Shown here: positions 18,654 to 28,040 of the stretch, piece by piece
Numbering within the stretch: position 1 is the first letter of the stretch
How the letters are laid out: every line of letters begins with the position of its first letter
Origin: Prochlorococcus marinus XMU1402
Lineage (GTDB): Bacteria > Cyanobacteriota > Cyanobacteriia > PCC-6307 > Cyanobiaceae
Reading direction: 5' to 3'
DNA: 64,000 bases
Assembly (NCBI RefSeq): GCF_017696205.1
Contig: NZ_JAAORD010000001.1
Location: 434,001-498,000, forward strand
The notes under the pieces: generated by a model
Told to the model about the DNA's origin: nothing
Database searches by the model: none
The model's input: only the letters and a program-made list of their open reading frames with translations
Translations under genes and position numbers: made by a program

Positions 18654-19325
18654 GTGCACTTTTTAATACCAGCTGCAGGGAACGGTAGCAGAATGAAAGC
18701 TGGAAAAAATAAATTACTTATTGATTTAGAGGGAGAGTCTTTGATTTATTGGACACTTAAATCTGTATTTTCTGCAAGCTCAACAAATTGGGTTGGAATA
18801 ATTGGGCAACAGAAAGATAAAAATTTATTATTAAATTCAGCAAAGGATTTTGCCCATAAAGTTCATTGGATTAATGGTGGTGACACCAGACAACAGTCAG
18901 TTTTTAATGGTTTAAAAGCGTTACCAAAAGATGCTGAAAAAGTTTTAATACATGATGGTGCTAGATGTCTAATTAATCCTGAATTGATAGACCTTTGTGC
19001 CAAGCAATTAGATGAAAATGAAGCTGTAATTTTGGCTACTAAGGTAACTGACACTATAAAGATTGTTGATAATGAAGGTTTTATTAAAGAAACACCAGAT
19101 AGAAATTATTTATGGGCAGCGCAAACTCCTCAGGGCTTTTTAGTAGATAGCTTAAAAAAAGCTCATAAGATGGCAATTGATAAAAACTGGAAAGTCACAG
19201 ATGATGCCTCTTTATTCGAAATGCTTAATTGGAAAGTAAAGATTATTGAAGGAACTTATTCAAATATAAAAATTACATCCCCTATAGATTTGAAAATAGC
19301 AAAACTTTTTGTGAAGAACCCCTAG
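18654..19325 (+). CDS. ispD: 2-C-methyl-D-erythritol 4-phosphate cytidylyltransferase
   Basis: Third step of the MEP isoprenoid pathway: CTP plus MEP to CDP-ME. The 223-residue protein begins at a GTG and shows the nucleotide-binding loop IPAAGNGSRMKAGKNK, VLIHDGARCLI near residue 100, and the substrate region KVTDDASLFE near residue 180. Length is normal. It is convergent with the LD-carboxypeptidase gene, the stops being adjacent. Confidence 0.94.
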   Translation: MHFLIPAAGNGSRMKAGKNKLLIDLEGESLIYWTLKSVFSASSTNWVGIIGQQKDKNLLLNSAKDFAHKVHWINGGDTRQQSVFNGLKALPKDAEKVLIHDGARCLINPELIDLCAKQLDENEAVILATKVTDTIKIVDNEGFIKETPDRNYLWAAQTPQGFLVDSLKKAHKMAIDKNWKVTDDASLFEMLNWKVKIIEGTYSNIKITSPIDLKIAKLFVKNP

Positions 19326-20195
19326 TTAAAAAGGTTTATGGATACTAAGAATGCCATCATCACCATTTAATGTGGCTTCGTATCCTAGAGGAATGCAAGC
19401 ATTTCCCGATATGTGGCCTATCGGGAGGTCAAAAAGAATTGGAAAATCAAATTCTTGGAGTCTTTCAATAATGCAGTTTTTTAGTAAATCTTTCCATTCA
19501 AGGTCATAGGAATCATTAGAAAAACTTCCGAATCCAATACCAGCAATTTCAGAAAGTGTTTTAGTCATTCTGAGGTAAGTCAACATACGGTCAATTTTAT
19601 AAATATCTTCATTAATATCTTCAAAAACTATTATTTTCCCTTTGCAATCTGGAAAGTGATTAGTACCAACTAAAAAAGTAGCAATAGTTAAGTTAGAAAC
19701 GATGATTTCTCCTTTAGCTTTTCCAGCTCTTAAAGAAATTCCTCTTATGTCCTCAACATATCCCTCAAAAAGTAAATTTCTTAATCTCTCAAGACTCCAC
19801 TCTGGCTCTTTGAAAAGACTAGTAACCATTGGGCCATGAATAGAACCTTTAAATCCTTGAGAATATTTAGATAGTAATAAAGAACATGTATCTGAGAATC
19901 CAAGCATTAAACCATGCTGCCAAGAAGGTTCTTTTTCTAAAAGTCTTGCTGAACCCCAGCCTCCTTTTGCATAAATGATTAGCTTACTATTTTGTGCTTT
20001 TTCCAGTTCTTCAAATCTAGTTAGATCATTACCTGCAAAATAACCAAATTTTTTTGATAGGGAATTATTTTCATTAATTTCCAAGCCCCAGTTTTTTAAG
20101 ATTTCTATGCCTTTTTGAAAATTTTCGTCTTCATCAATAAATGAGCCTGGAGCTAAAATATCTATTAGATCTCCTTTTTTTAATCTAAAAACCAT
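19326..20195 (-). CDS. LD-carboxypeptidase / MccF-like peptidase (S66)
   Basis: A 289-residue serine peptidase of the S66 family, which trims the terminal D-Ala from tetrapeptides in peptidoglycan recycling or cleaves related amides. The N-terminal ILAPGS, the segment AKGGWGSARLLE and the nucleophile region MLGFSDTCSLL (Ser in GFSD, near residue 110) are in the expected order, followed by IHGPMV. The catalytic Glu/His are expected in VFEDINEDIYKIDRML and the C-terminal LPIGHISGN. A gap of 9 bases separates it from ubiA upstream, so they are probably co-transcribed. Confidence 0.88.
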   Translation of the reverse strand: MVFRLKKGDLIDILAPGSFIDEDENFQKGIEILKNWGLEINENNSLSKKFGYFAGNDLTRFEELEKAQNSKLIIYAKGGWGSARLLEKEPSWQHGLMLGFSDTCSLLLSKYSQGFKGSIHGPMVTSLFKEPEWSLERLRNLLFEGYVEDIRGISLRAGKAKGEIIVSNLTIATFLVGTNHFPDCKGKIIVFEDINEDIYKIDRMLTYLRMTKTLSEIAGIGFGSFSNDSYDLEWKDLLKNCIIERLQEFDFPILFDLPIGHISGNACIPLGYEATLNGDDGILSIHKPF

Positions 20196-20204
20196 ATTTA
20201 GAAT

Positions 20205-21113
20205 TTATGAGGCAATAAAAATTCCTAATAAAAGGACTCCTCCATAAATTGATTGATTTTTGAAGTGATTTCCAATATTTTTTATTGATTGCTTTTCCTC
20301 AGGAAATACTTTTAGTATATCTCTCTGCATTAAGATTGACGCTGTTAGCCAAATTGGCCAAAAAATAAAATTCATTTGATTAATAAATCCGCATAATGCC
20401 AGAAAACAAGAAGTTAAAAAATAACAAATTTGAATAGTTATTCTTGTATTGTTCTGAAGGTTAACAGCGGAGCTATTTATTCCAATTTGGACATCATATT
20501 TTTTATCTGCTAAAGCATAAATCGTGTCAAAGCCAAAAGTCCAAAAAATGGTAGCTAGCCAGCAAAATAATAAAACAATACTATTTAAATTACCTTCATT
20601 TGCAGCCCACGGAATCAAGACAGCAAAACCCCAGCATATGGATAAGATTAATTGAGGATATTTAAACCATCTTTTGGCAGAAGGATAAATTAAAATAATT
20701 GGTAGAGCTAAAGAAGCAAGTGAAATAGTAAGGATTCTCCCATGCTGAGGTAGTGACAATGTTAAAAAGAAGCTACATAAAATTAAAAAGAAAAGAATTG
20801 AATAAGCTGTTTTAAGACCGATTTTATTTGCAGCTAGAGGTCTATTTTTTGTCCTAACAACTCTTTGATCAATTTTTTTGTCCCAAATATCATTAACCAC
20901 GCAGCCTAATCCACTTACTAGTAGTCCTCCCAGTATTATTCTTAGCAACATTAAAAATGATGGATCAGAGTCTGGGGTTAAATATAAACTCCATCCAGCA
21001 GGAATAAGTAAGATCATTCTTCCAGTGGGCTTATTCCACCTTAATAATTCAAAAAAAGTTCTTAATTTAATTTGTCGATTTTTATTATGCATATGACTTA
21101 TTGTATATTTCAT
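20205..21113 (-). CDS. ubiA: 4-hydroxybenzoate polyprenyltransferase
   Basis: UbiA-superfamily membrane enzyme that prenylates 4-hydroxybenzoate; in cyanobacteria this leads to plastoquinone. It has 302 residues and about eight helices. The two Asp-rich sites are NDIWDKKIDQRV near residue 75 and YALADKKYDVQIGINS near 200, and LRWNKPTGRMILLIPAGWS lies at the N-terminus. A second start (MHNKNRQ) eight codons in is possible. Divergent from ppx with about 100 bases between. Confidence 0.93.
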   Translation of the reverse strand: MKYTISHMHNKNRQIKLRTFFELLRWNKPTGRMILLIPAGWSLYLTPDSDPSFLMLLRIILGGLLVSGLGCVVNDIWDKKIDQRVVRTKNRPLAANKIGLKTAYSILFFLILCSFFLTLSLPQHGRILTISLASLALPIILIYPSAKRWFKYPQLILSICWGFAVLIPWAANEGNLNSIVLLFCWLATIFWTFGFDTIYALADKKYDVQIGINSSAVNLQNNTRITIQICYFLTSCFLALCGFINQMNFIFWPIWLTASILMQRDILKVFPEEKQSIKNIGNHFKNQSIYGGVLLLGIFIAS

Positions 21114-21217
21114 AACTTTAAATAATTTTACCAGGATTAAATGATTTCTATTATTTAATAATCAATCTTGGGTATATTTATTAATGGATTCAAGATATCT
21201 GCATCCTATAAAAAGAA

Positions 21218-22813
21218 ATGATACAGAAACAAGATTTAAGATATTTTCAAGAAAAGCAAATTTTAGTAGCTTCTATAGATATTGGAACTAACTCTACACA
21301 TCTCTTGGTAGCAGAAATTAATCTAGAATTAAAATCATTTTCAATAAAATTCACTGATAAATCAACCACTCGTCTAGGAGAAAAAGATGAGGAGGGTAAT
21401 CTTACTGAAGAATCAATCCAGAGAGCATTAGTTACTCTTAAGCGATTTAAGGAATATTGTAAAAGTAATGAAGTAAAACAAATAGTAACAGCAGCAACAA
21501 GTGCAGTTAGGGAAGCTCCAAACGGTCAAGATTTTATTAGAAGAGTTTTTGATGAAACTGATATTCAAATAGAAATGATAAGTGGTTCTGAGGAAGCCAG
21601 ATTAATTTACCTTGGTGTCCTTTCTGGTATGGCTTTTGAAGATCAGTCTTTTGTAATCATTGATATTGGAGGAGGATCTACAGAATTAATACTTGCTGAT
21701 AAAAAAGATGCTATAGCTCTTACCAGTGCCAGAATTGGTGCGGTAAGACTTAAAAATGATTTCTTAAATAAAGAATCTATAAATTCAGAAAGATCGAGTT
21801 TTCTAACAACTTTTATTAGAGGATCTTTAGAACCATCTGTTCGAAAAATAAAAAGTAGATCTAAGGGAGATAAGATTTTATCTATGATTGCAACCAGTGG
21901 CACTGCAACCTCATTAGGAAATTTGATTGCAGATGATTTGGGAGAATCTAAACAAAAGTTGCATGGTTATAAATTTAAAAGGGAAAATTTACAAAATGTA
22001 TTGGAAAAACTAATTAAATTGCCAGTTTCGGAAATCAAGAAAATACCTTCATTAAGTGAGAGAAGAGCAGAAATAATTGTTCCAGGAGCATTGATATTAA
22101 ACACAGCAATGGAGATGTTGAATTTTAATGAATTAACAATAAGTGAGAGGGCTCTTAGAGAGGGTTTAGTTGTTGATTGGATGCTTCGTAAAGGGATAAT
22201 AAAAAACGAGTTAAATATTCAAGGCAATATTAGAAAAACAACCATAGTTCATCAGGCCAGAAAGTTTGGCGTAGATAGTACAAGAGCTGAGAAAGTTATC
22301 GATATTGCCTTTCAAATCTACGATCAGACTAAAAATATCTTTCATAGCGATAATGACCCAAAAGCCAAAGAATTTCTTTGGGCAGCTTCTAATCTTTATA
22401 ATTGTGGAAAATACGTGAATATTGGTTCATATCACAAACACTCTTGGTACTTAATAAAAAATTGTGAGTTGTTGGGGTATTCTGAAGCAGAAACAAATAT
22501 TATTGCTTCAATTGCTAGATACCATAGAAAGACTCTACCCAAGAAAAGACATGAGTCTTGGCAAAATTTAATATCCAAAGAAGATAAAACATTAGTTCTT
22601 GAAATGTCATTGATTTTGAGACTAGCAGCATCTCTTGATCAAAGACCTGACAAAGTGATCTCCTCAATTCAAATAAAATTGCAGGGAAATACTCTTTCAT
22701 TTGAACTTTTACCTTTAAATAGGAACCATGATCTTCTTCTTGAAAAATGGAACTTAGGATTATGTCGTAATGTAATAAAAGAACTAAAGAATTTGGATTT
22801 AAAAGTTATTTAG
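21218..22813 (+). CDS. ppx: Exopolyphosphatase / guanosine pentaphosphatase
   Basis: Removes terminal phosphates from polyphosphate; 531 residues. The ASKHA fold shows the phosphate-1 motif SIDIGTNSTHLLVAEI, phosphate-2 FVIIDIGGGSTELIL near residue 146, and SGTATSLGN near residue 227. The C-terminal half has an HD-like region with ARYHRKTLPKKRH. The end overlaps the convergent RodZ-like gene by 8 bases. Confidence 0.94.
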   Translation: MIQKQDLRYFQEKQILVASIDIGTNSTHLLVAEINLELKSFSIKFTDKSTTRLGEKDEEGNLTEESIQRALVTLKRFKEYCKSNEVKQIVTAATSAVREAPNGQDFIRRVFDETDIQIEMISGSEEARLIYLGVLSGMAFEDQSFVIIDIGGGSTELILADKKDAIALTSARIGAVRLKNDFLNKESINSERSSFLTTFIRGSLEPSVRKIKSRSKGDKILSMIATSGTATSLGNLIADDLGESKQKLHGYKFKRENLQNVLEKLIKLPVSEIKKIPSLSERRAEIIVPGALILNTAMEMLNFNELTISERALREGLVVDWMLRKGIIKNELNIQGNIRKTTIVHQARKFGVDSTRAEKVIDIAFQIYDQTKNIFHSDNDPKAKEFLWAASNLYNCGKYVNIGSYHKHSWYLIKNCELLGYSEAETNIIASIARYHRKTLPKKRHESWQNLISKEDKTLVLEMSLILRLAASLDQRPDKVISSIQIKLQGNTLSFELLPLNRNHDLLLEKWNLGLCRNVIKELKNLDLKVI

Positions 22814-23300
22814 TTTTTTTAATAAGTTCTTGTTTTGGAGTTTGATTCTGAGAAGAGTCTGAAAATAAATTGAAAATTAAGGACGAGGCGATTAGTCCGA
22901 AAAGGCCTGAAATTAAAATGAATATAAAAAACCCTACTGGACTTAGATCCTTAGATTGTCTTGTTTTATTAGTTTTTTTAGCAACTTCTTCAACTATTTC
23001 GTCAATTTTTATCTCTTGCCTTTCGGTCTTTAATTCATTCATTATAAATTCTGTATCAAGTTTCAGCTTCTGTGAAATTCTGCGAACCATTGCTTTGACA
23101 AATACTTTTTCAGGTAGTTCTTCTTCATTACCGTCTTCAATAGCTTTAAGTTGATGAGATCCAATTTTTAAATCAGAAGCCAATTCTTCAATAGATTGCT
23201 CTCTACTTAACCTTGCCTCTTTAATAAAATTTCCAATTCTCTTTAAAGAGGATTGTTCTCTTTTGGTATTTTCTTCTGGATTAGATTTTATTTCTTTCAA
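22806..23300 (-). CDS. RodZ-like HTH membrane protein
   Basis: A 164-residue protein with an N-terminal HTH_25 (Xre-like) domain (IGNFIKEARLSREQSIEELA, then SDLKIGSHQLKAIEDGN) and one transmembrane helix near residues 124-146 (GFFIFILISGLFGLIASSLI). This layout is that of RodZ, which links MreB to the cell wall, but here the periplasmic domain is nearly absent, leaving about 18 residues. A regulatory rather than cytoskeletal role cannot be excluded. The reading begins at a TTG. Confidence 0.78.
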   Translation of the reverse strand: MKEIKSNPEENTKREQSSLKRIGNFIKEARLSREQSIEELASDLKIGSHQLKAIEDGNEEELPEKVFVKAMVRRISQKLKLDTEFIMNELKTERQEIKIDEIVEEVAKKTNKTRQSKDLSPVGFFIFILISGLFGLIASSLIFNLFSDSSQNQTPKQELIKKTK

Positions 23301-23355
23301 AACTTATAAATTTTTACTAATTATAGTAATTAATATTTTTCTATCAACTTTAAGA

Positions 23356-24111
23356 TTATTTATTCCTAAAGAGATGCCTATAGGATGGATTATAAAGATT
23401 AGATCTTTTTTGAGAATTACTAATTGCTGGGCTAATTATGTAAATGGTTGTTCTAATAAGTTTTTTCTCAATAGAAAAATTTTCCATATCTTTTAATTCT
23501 ATCAATGATGTCCAACCATCATCCCAAGAAACTCTAAATCCAACAATCACTTTAGTCTCTGGAGGGTAAAACTCTAGTAGAGTTTCTTGAGACCTTTTCA
23601 CATGCCTAGCACTTAGATAAAGACATATAGAGGAATTGTGTTTCGCAAGTTCTCTCAGAGACTCTTTTTCGGGCATCCCTGTTCTCCCTCCTGCTCTAGT
23701 TAAAATTATTGTTTGCGTTACGTCAGGGATGGTTAACTCAACTTCATGATGTGCTGCAGCAACTTGAAAAGCACTTACTCCAGGAACAACCTCGATTTCA
23801 ATTTTTTCGTTTTTTAAAATTTCGATTTGCTCCCTAATTGCTCCAAAAAGGCAAGGGTCTCCATCATGCAATCTTACAACAGTTTTACCTGCCTGAAATT
23901 TTTCTATCATAATTGAAGTGATTTGCTCTAAGTTGAGCGAACTTGTTTTTATTTTTTCAGAATCTTCTTTAGAAAAATCTAAAATCTTTTCAGGAATTAG
24001 GGAATCAGTCCAGATAATGACATCTGCAATTTTTATCTTTTTTAATGCTTTTAAAGTTAATAATTCTGGATCGCCTGGACCAACACCAATAAAGGATATT
24101 TTTTTATCCAT
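23356..24111 (-). CDS. cobM: Precorrin-4 C11-methyltransferase
   Basis: SAM-dependent methyltransferase of the cobamide pathway. I prefer the ATG at 24111 ([20 protein letters not shown]), giving 251 residues, over a GTG six codons upstream; it overlaps the lgt end by 8 bases. Motifs: [11 protein letters not shown] at the N-terminus, [12 protein letters not shown] near residue 85, [13 protein letters not shown] near residue 110 and [13 protein letters not shown]. These fit CobM rather than other corrin methylases. Confidence 0.92.
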   Translation of the reverse strand: MDKKISFIGVGPGDPELLTLKALKKIKIADVIIWTDSLIPEKILDFSKEDSEKIKTSSLNLEQITSIMIEKFQAGKTVVRLHDGDPCLFGAIREQIEILKNEKIEIEVVPGVSAFQVAAAHHEVELTIPDVTQTIILTRAGGRTGMPEKESLRELAKHNSSICLYLSARHVKRSQETLLEFYPPETKVIVGFRVSWDDGWTSLIELKDMENFSIEKKLIRTTIYIISPAISNSQKRSNLYNPSYRHLFRNK

Positions 24112-24997
24112 TCTTTCTATTTTTTCCACTATATGTTCTCAATCTTAAAAAAAATATTCCAATTAATCCAGAAGAAAATAGAAAAATACTTATAAATTGA
24201 GCCACTTTAATACCGCCATCACAGAAAGGCGGAAGTCCACCAATGCATAGTGGGTCAGTTCTTAAACCTTCAATCCAGAATCTTCCAAAGCTATAACTTA
24301 TTAAATAAAGACAGCTAATAAAGCCAGGCCTAAAAAAATCTGTCTTATTTTGTTTATTAAAGGTAATAATAAGGACGATGAAAATTAAAAGATTCCACAA
24401 TGACTCATAGAGAAATGTAGGATGAAAAAATTCATAATTAAGAAATTCTAAAGGCCTATTTTGGATAGGTATAAATAATTTCCAAGGCAAATTTGTAGGA
24501 ACTCCAAAGGCTTCATTATTGAAAAAATTTCCCCACCTTCCTATTGATTGTCCAAGAATAATCGAGGGTATTAGTATATCTATAAAAGTTTTTAAATTAA
24601 TTTTTTTCGACTTACAGAAATAAATAATAGATATTAATCCTCCAATTAGACCTCCATGGATTGCTATGCCTCCTTCCCAAACTGCAAGAAAAGAAGGTAT
24701 TTGAATAATATTATTGAATAGTTCAAAAGAAGTAAAAAAGTTCTCTCCGCTATATTGCCTCCACTCAAAAATTACGTAATAAGCTCTAGCTCCAATTATT
24801 GAAGAGATTATTAATGATGGAAGTATTTCACTAATGTACTCTGGGTTAATATTTCTTGCCTTTGCTAGTTTTTTAGAGACGAATAGGCCAATTAAAACTG
24901 AAACCGAAATAAGCAGTCCATACCATCTAATAGTTATAAATCCTAAATTTAAAAAAGTTTCTCCTGGAGATTGTATAAAAGCTTGAAGTAGAAGCAT
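24104..24997 (-). CDS. lgt: Prolipoprotein diacylglyceryl transferase
   Basis: Transfers diacylglyceryl from phosphatidylglycerol to the lipobox cysteine of prolipoproteins, so it would process the lipoprotein-like products in this window. The 297-residue protein has seven helices, with [28 protein letters not shown] near residue 113, the signature [13 protein letters not shown] near residue 150, and FLYESLWN near 208. It starts 10 bases after petA and overlaps cobM. Confidence 0.95.
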   Translation of the reverse strand: MLLLQAFIQSPGETFLNLGFITIRWYGLLISVSVLIGLFVSKKLAKARNINPEYISEILPSLIISSIIGARAYYVIFEWRQYSGENFFTSFELFNNIIQIPSFLAVWEGGIAIHGGLIGGLISIIYFCKSKKINLKTFIDILIPSIILGQSIGRWGNFFNNEAFGVPTNLPWKLFIPIQNRPLEFLNYEFFHPTFLYESLWNLLIFIVLIITFNKQNKTDFFRPGFISCLYLISYSFGRFWIEGLRTDPLCIGGLPPFCDGGIKVAQFISIFLFSSGLIGIFFLRLRTYSGKNRKNG

Positions 24998-25007
24998 TTA
25001 AAGAAAG

Positions 25008-25961
25008 TTAGATACCCTCTGCTGCTTGCACTTTTTCTACTTGTTTTTTCTTTAATACTAAAAGTATTTGTGTTAGGCCTACACCAATGAAGAATGCAAT
25101 CAATCCAATAACTCTATAAGGGCTCTGAAGTACAACCTCAGCATCTAATTGTCCAAAGCCGCCAACGTTGGGATCATTAGTAAGAGGGTCACCTGCATTA
25201 ATTTTGTCTTGTGCTTTTACGATAAGTTGAGGACCAACAGGCACTGCTTCAGTAGTTATCTCACCATTATCATTTTCTATAGTGACCTTATAGCTACCAT
25301 CTTCAATTGTTTCTATTGAATTTATAGTTCCTGAGGTGGAAGAAGTGAAAACTACATTATTGCTTTTGTCTCCAGTTGGGTATACCTGACCTCTACCTCT
25401 ATTGCCTCCGATATGTAACGAGTATTTTCCATAGTGATATTCTTTATTAGTGGATGGATCAGGGGAAAGTACAGGAAAAACTATTTCTTTATTAGTATCG
25501 CCTGGTAAAGGTCCTACAATGATGATATTATCTTTCTCTTCACTGTAATTAGTGAAATAAACCCCTTCTGTCTCCTCTTTGATTTCTTCAGTCCATCTTT
25601 CTTGTGGAGCAAGTTTAAAGCCATCTGGCAGCATTACAACAGCACCAACTTGTAATGGTACTTCAGAACCATCAGCACCGATCTCTTTTAAATCATTTTT
25701 GTAGGGTATTTTGACTACAGCCTTGAAAACACTATCTGCTCCAACAGATTGTGGAACCTCTGCAATTGTAGGCATCTGAGCTAGATGACAATTTGCACAG
25801 ACTATCTTTCCTGTGGCTTCTCTTGGGGATTCATAGTTTTGCTGAGCCCAAAATGGATAAGCAAAAGTAATATTTGGATAAAATACAATGCTCGAAATGA
25901 AAAGCAGAGTACAGATAAATAAACTTGTTTTTTTCATGATTTGATTTTTAAGATCTTTCAT
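25008..25961 (-). CDS. petA: Cytochrome f, apoprotein
   Basis: c-type cytochrome of the b6f complex that passes electrons to plastocyanin or c6. The ATG at 25961 gives 317 residues, the usual picocyanobacterial length; a longer reading from 25988 overlaps petC. A signal peptide ends ITFA, so the mature N-terminal tyrosine ([13 protein letters not shown]) is the axial haem ligand. Haem attachment is CANCH, and the C-terminal anchor is [20 protein letters not shown]. The ATG lies 4 bases after the petC stop. Confidence 0.96.
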   Translation of the reverse strand: MKDLKNQIMKKTSLFICTLLFISSIVFYPNITFAYPFWAQQNYESPREATGKIVCANCHLAQMPTIAEVPQSVGADSVFKAVVKIPYKNDLKEIGADGSEVPLQVGAVVMLPDGFKLAPQERWTEEIKEETEGVYFTNYSEEKDNIIIVGPLPGDTNKEIVFPVLSPDPSTNKEYHYGKYSLHIGGNRGRGQVYPTGDKSNNVVFTSSTSGTINSIETIEDGSYKVTIENDNGEITTEAVPVGPQLIVKAQDKINAGDPLTNDPNVGGFGQLDAEVVLQSPYRVIGLIAFFIGVGLTQILLVLKKKQVEKVQAAEGI

Positions 25962-25965
25962 TTTT

Positions 25966-26502
25966 TTATGCCCACCATGGATTTTCATTAGTTCTAAAGT
26001 CAGTTTCTGACCATTGCTTGATTAGTACAGCATCATCTTCAACATCGACATGCGTTAGGGCTAAAGATAAAGGAGCAGGGCCTCTTACTACCTTCCCATT
26101 AGTATCGTACTGACTGCCATGACAAGGACATATGAATTTATTAGCACCACTATCCCATGGGACAACGCAACCTAAATGAGTGCAAATTGCATTTAAACCA
26201 AATTCTCCTATTTCCCCACCCTCATTAACTATTAAATAAGTTGGATCTCCCTTTAGACCCTGCACTAGACTTCTATCACCTTCTTGATGGGTAGCTAACC
26301 AACCTGTCTTAGTTATTGGATTCCCTAATTCATCTTTAGCAGAAGTTCCACCACCACCACCACCTGCTCTTAAAGGCATGAAGTAATTCGCTACAGGGTA
26401 AAGGGCTCCTAACGCTACACCAGTTGCAGTACCAAATGTAAGAAGATTCATAAATTGCCTTCGACCCATTGAAGGGACATCATTGGAACTTAATTGAGTC
26501 AT
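25966..26502 (-). CDS. petC: Rieske iron-sulfur protein of cytochrome b6f
   Basis: [2Fe-2S] subunit that oxidises plastoquinol. It has 178 residues. The N-terminus has a Tat-like motif ([12 protein letters not shown]), a single anchor and a glycine hinge (RAGGGGGG). The cluster ligands are [10 protein letters not shown] near residue 107 and CPCHGSQYD near residue 125. Operon with petA. A tatC gene lies just upstream beyond one convergent gene, which fits Tat export of this protein. Confidence 0.97.
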   Translation of the reverse strand: MTQLSSNDVPSMGRRQFMNLLTFGTATGVALGALYPVANYFMPLRAGGGGGGTSAKDELGNPITKTGWLATHQEGDRSLVQGLKGDPTYLIVNEGGEIGEFGLNAICTHLGCVVPWDSGANKFICPCHGSQYDTNGKVVRGPAPLSLALTHVDVEDDAVLIKQWSETDFRTNENPWWA

Positions 26503-26625
26503 TCGTTACTTGGTTCTGTTATTTATTAGTTATTATGAATCAAATTGTTCAATTTCTGTTGCAAATAGATAGGACTTTTAATAATTTAAAGTAAAAGTTT
26601 AGGAAGTCTTAATTAATTGATTTAA

Positions 26626-26943
26626 ATGAACCCATTGCTAGTAGATGAAGTAATACATTATTTGATTCATCGTTGGGGGAAAAAATATGATTTTAGACTC
26701 TTTAAAAGAGGGAAATTTTTGTATTTTCAAATGATGTGGGGATTTCTTGGACAGGAATCATTCCCTTTAAGTGAAGATGAATATAAAAAATCGATAGCTG
26801 ATAAAATCGAGATTTTAAATAGATGTGGATATTCAGAAGAAGTAAGGGAATGGCTAAAGAAAGTTAATGCTAAGCCAAGGTTAGGTAGAGCTGTCAGCTT
26901 GCAATTAAATCTTAATGAGAAGATGAAAGAGTTTTTGACTTAA
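26626..26943 (+). CDS. DUF3067 family protein
   Basis: A 105-residue soluble protein conserved in cyanobacteria and plastid-bearing plants (DUF3067), with no settled biochemical role. The N-terminus (VIHYLIHRWGKKYDFRL) and the middle MMWGFLGQESFPLSEDEY match the family as I know it. It is divergent from petC with a 123-base spacer and overlaps the tatC end by 32 bases. Its place between petC and tatC hints at photosynthetic membrane biogenesis, but this is inference. Confidence 0.8.
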   Translation: MNPLLVDEVIHYLIHRWGKKYDFRLFKRGKFLYFQMMWGFLGQESFPLSEDEYKKSIADKIEILNRCGYSEEVREWLKKVNAKPRLGRAVSLQLNLNEKMKEFLT

Positions 26944-27670
26944 GATTTTCTGATAAGTAAGTTAATCCAGTACCAACAAAAAACAAAAACACAATTGATA
27001 TAGATAGCAATGACATAGTCAATGGGTCTGTTGAAGGGGTAATCACTGCAGATAATATTGCAGAGGAAATTACAACAATCTTCCAATTCGAAATCATTTT
27101 TTCTGTTGTAATTATTCCAAGTGAACCAAGAATAAATTGTAATACTGGCAATTGAAAAGCTATTGCAGTGCTAGACATCAATAAGAGAACAAAATCAAAA
27201 TATCTTTCTATAGACCAAGTTGGTTCAACAATATCAGCACCAAAACTAATGAAGAAATTTATTGCTGCAGGGACTAATATCCACCAGGAAAAAATTAATC
27301 CTAAAAAAAACAGAAGACCTGAACCAAAAACTGCGGGCAAGATAAGACTTTTTTCTTGTTTTGTTAAACCAGGAGAAATAAATAATATTATTTGATAAAA
27401 AATATAAGGCATAGAAACTATTAATCCGCTGTAACCTGCAACTTTAATAGCGACAAATAAGAACTCTCCCGGAGCAAGTTGTAGTAAATGAATATCACCA
27501 GCTGGGATTTCTAAAAAAGATATTAATGGCTTTATGATAAGAAAACTAAAGAATATTGAAATAAGTATTGAGTAAATTGAGTTTAATATCCTTTGACGAA
27601 GCTCCTCTAAATGATCACTAAAAGTCATTGAATCTGATAATTTATTTTCACTTTGACCTGTACCTCTCAT
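26912..27670 (-). CDS. tatC: Sec-independent translocase subunit TatC
   Basis: Receptor of the twin-arginine translocation pathway in the thylakoid or plasma membrane. The 252-residue protein has six helices, with the N-terminal family motif MTFSDHLEELRQRI, FVAIKVAGYSGLIVSMPYI in the middle and AVITPSTDPLTMSLLSI near the C-terminus. It overlaps the convergent DUF3067 gene by 32 bases. Expected clients nearby are PetC and the Tat-type lipoprotein at 4850. Confidence 0.95.
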   Translation of the reverse strand: MRGTGQSENKLSDSMTFSDHLEELRQRILNSIYSILISIFFSFLIIKPLISFLEIPAGDIHLLQLAPGEFLFVAIKVAGYSGLIVSMPYIFYQIILFISPGLTKQEKSLILPAVFGSGLLFFLGLIFSWWILVPAAINFFISFGADIVEPTWSIERYFDFVLLLMSSTAIAFQLPVLQFILGSLGIITTEKMISNWKIVVISSAILSAVITPSTDPLTMSLLSISIVFLFFVGTGLTYLSENLKSKTLSSSH

Positions 27671-27750
27671 TATTATTTGATAAAGATTTTGTAAGAAAAA
27701 GGTTTAAAACTACTATTGTCAAAGCCCAATTTGTTTTTCGATCAATTTAA

Positions 27751-28011
27751 TTATTTGCTTAATTTAGGATTAGTTGGATCTGGTAATAAGAAAGGAGGAG
27801 CATCATTTAGGGATGATTCACCATAAGTTTCATATTCTCTATACCCACCCATTTTTCCATTGGTTTTCATTAAAGCGCTTACGAAGGCAAGTAGTAAGAA
27901 AACAGTAGGAGCACCAATTATTAATGCAGCACCAAATAGATATCCAATAATAAATTCTGGAAAACTATGATTTCCTAAAAATTCATGAGTGCCCAAAAGA
28001 AAATCAAACAT
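27751..28011 (-). CDS. Small single-pass membrane protein, 86 residues
   Basis: Unrecognised protein with one hydrophobic helix at about residues 20-47 (FIIGYLFGAALIIGAPTVFL...) and a polar tail rich in G, Y, E and P (GGYREYETYGESSLNDAPP, ending NPKLSK). The layout resembles small photosynthetic membrane subunits, but I cannot match a named one. It lies between rqcH and tatC, all on the same strand, with 80 bases to tatC. Confidence 0.75.
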   Translation of the reverse strand: MFDFLLGTHEFLGNHSFPEFIIGYLFGAALIIGAPTVFLLLAFVSALMKTNGKMGGYREYETYGESSLNDAPPFLLPDPTNPKLSK

Positions 28012-28040
28012 TTAGATTTAAAAATTTTTTTTATTATAAA

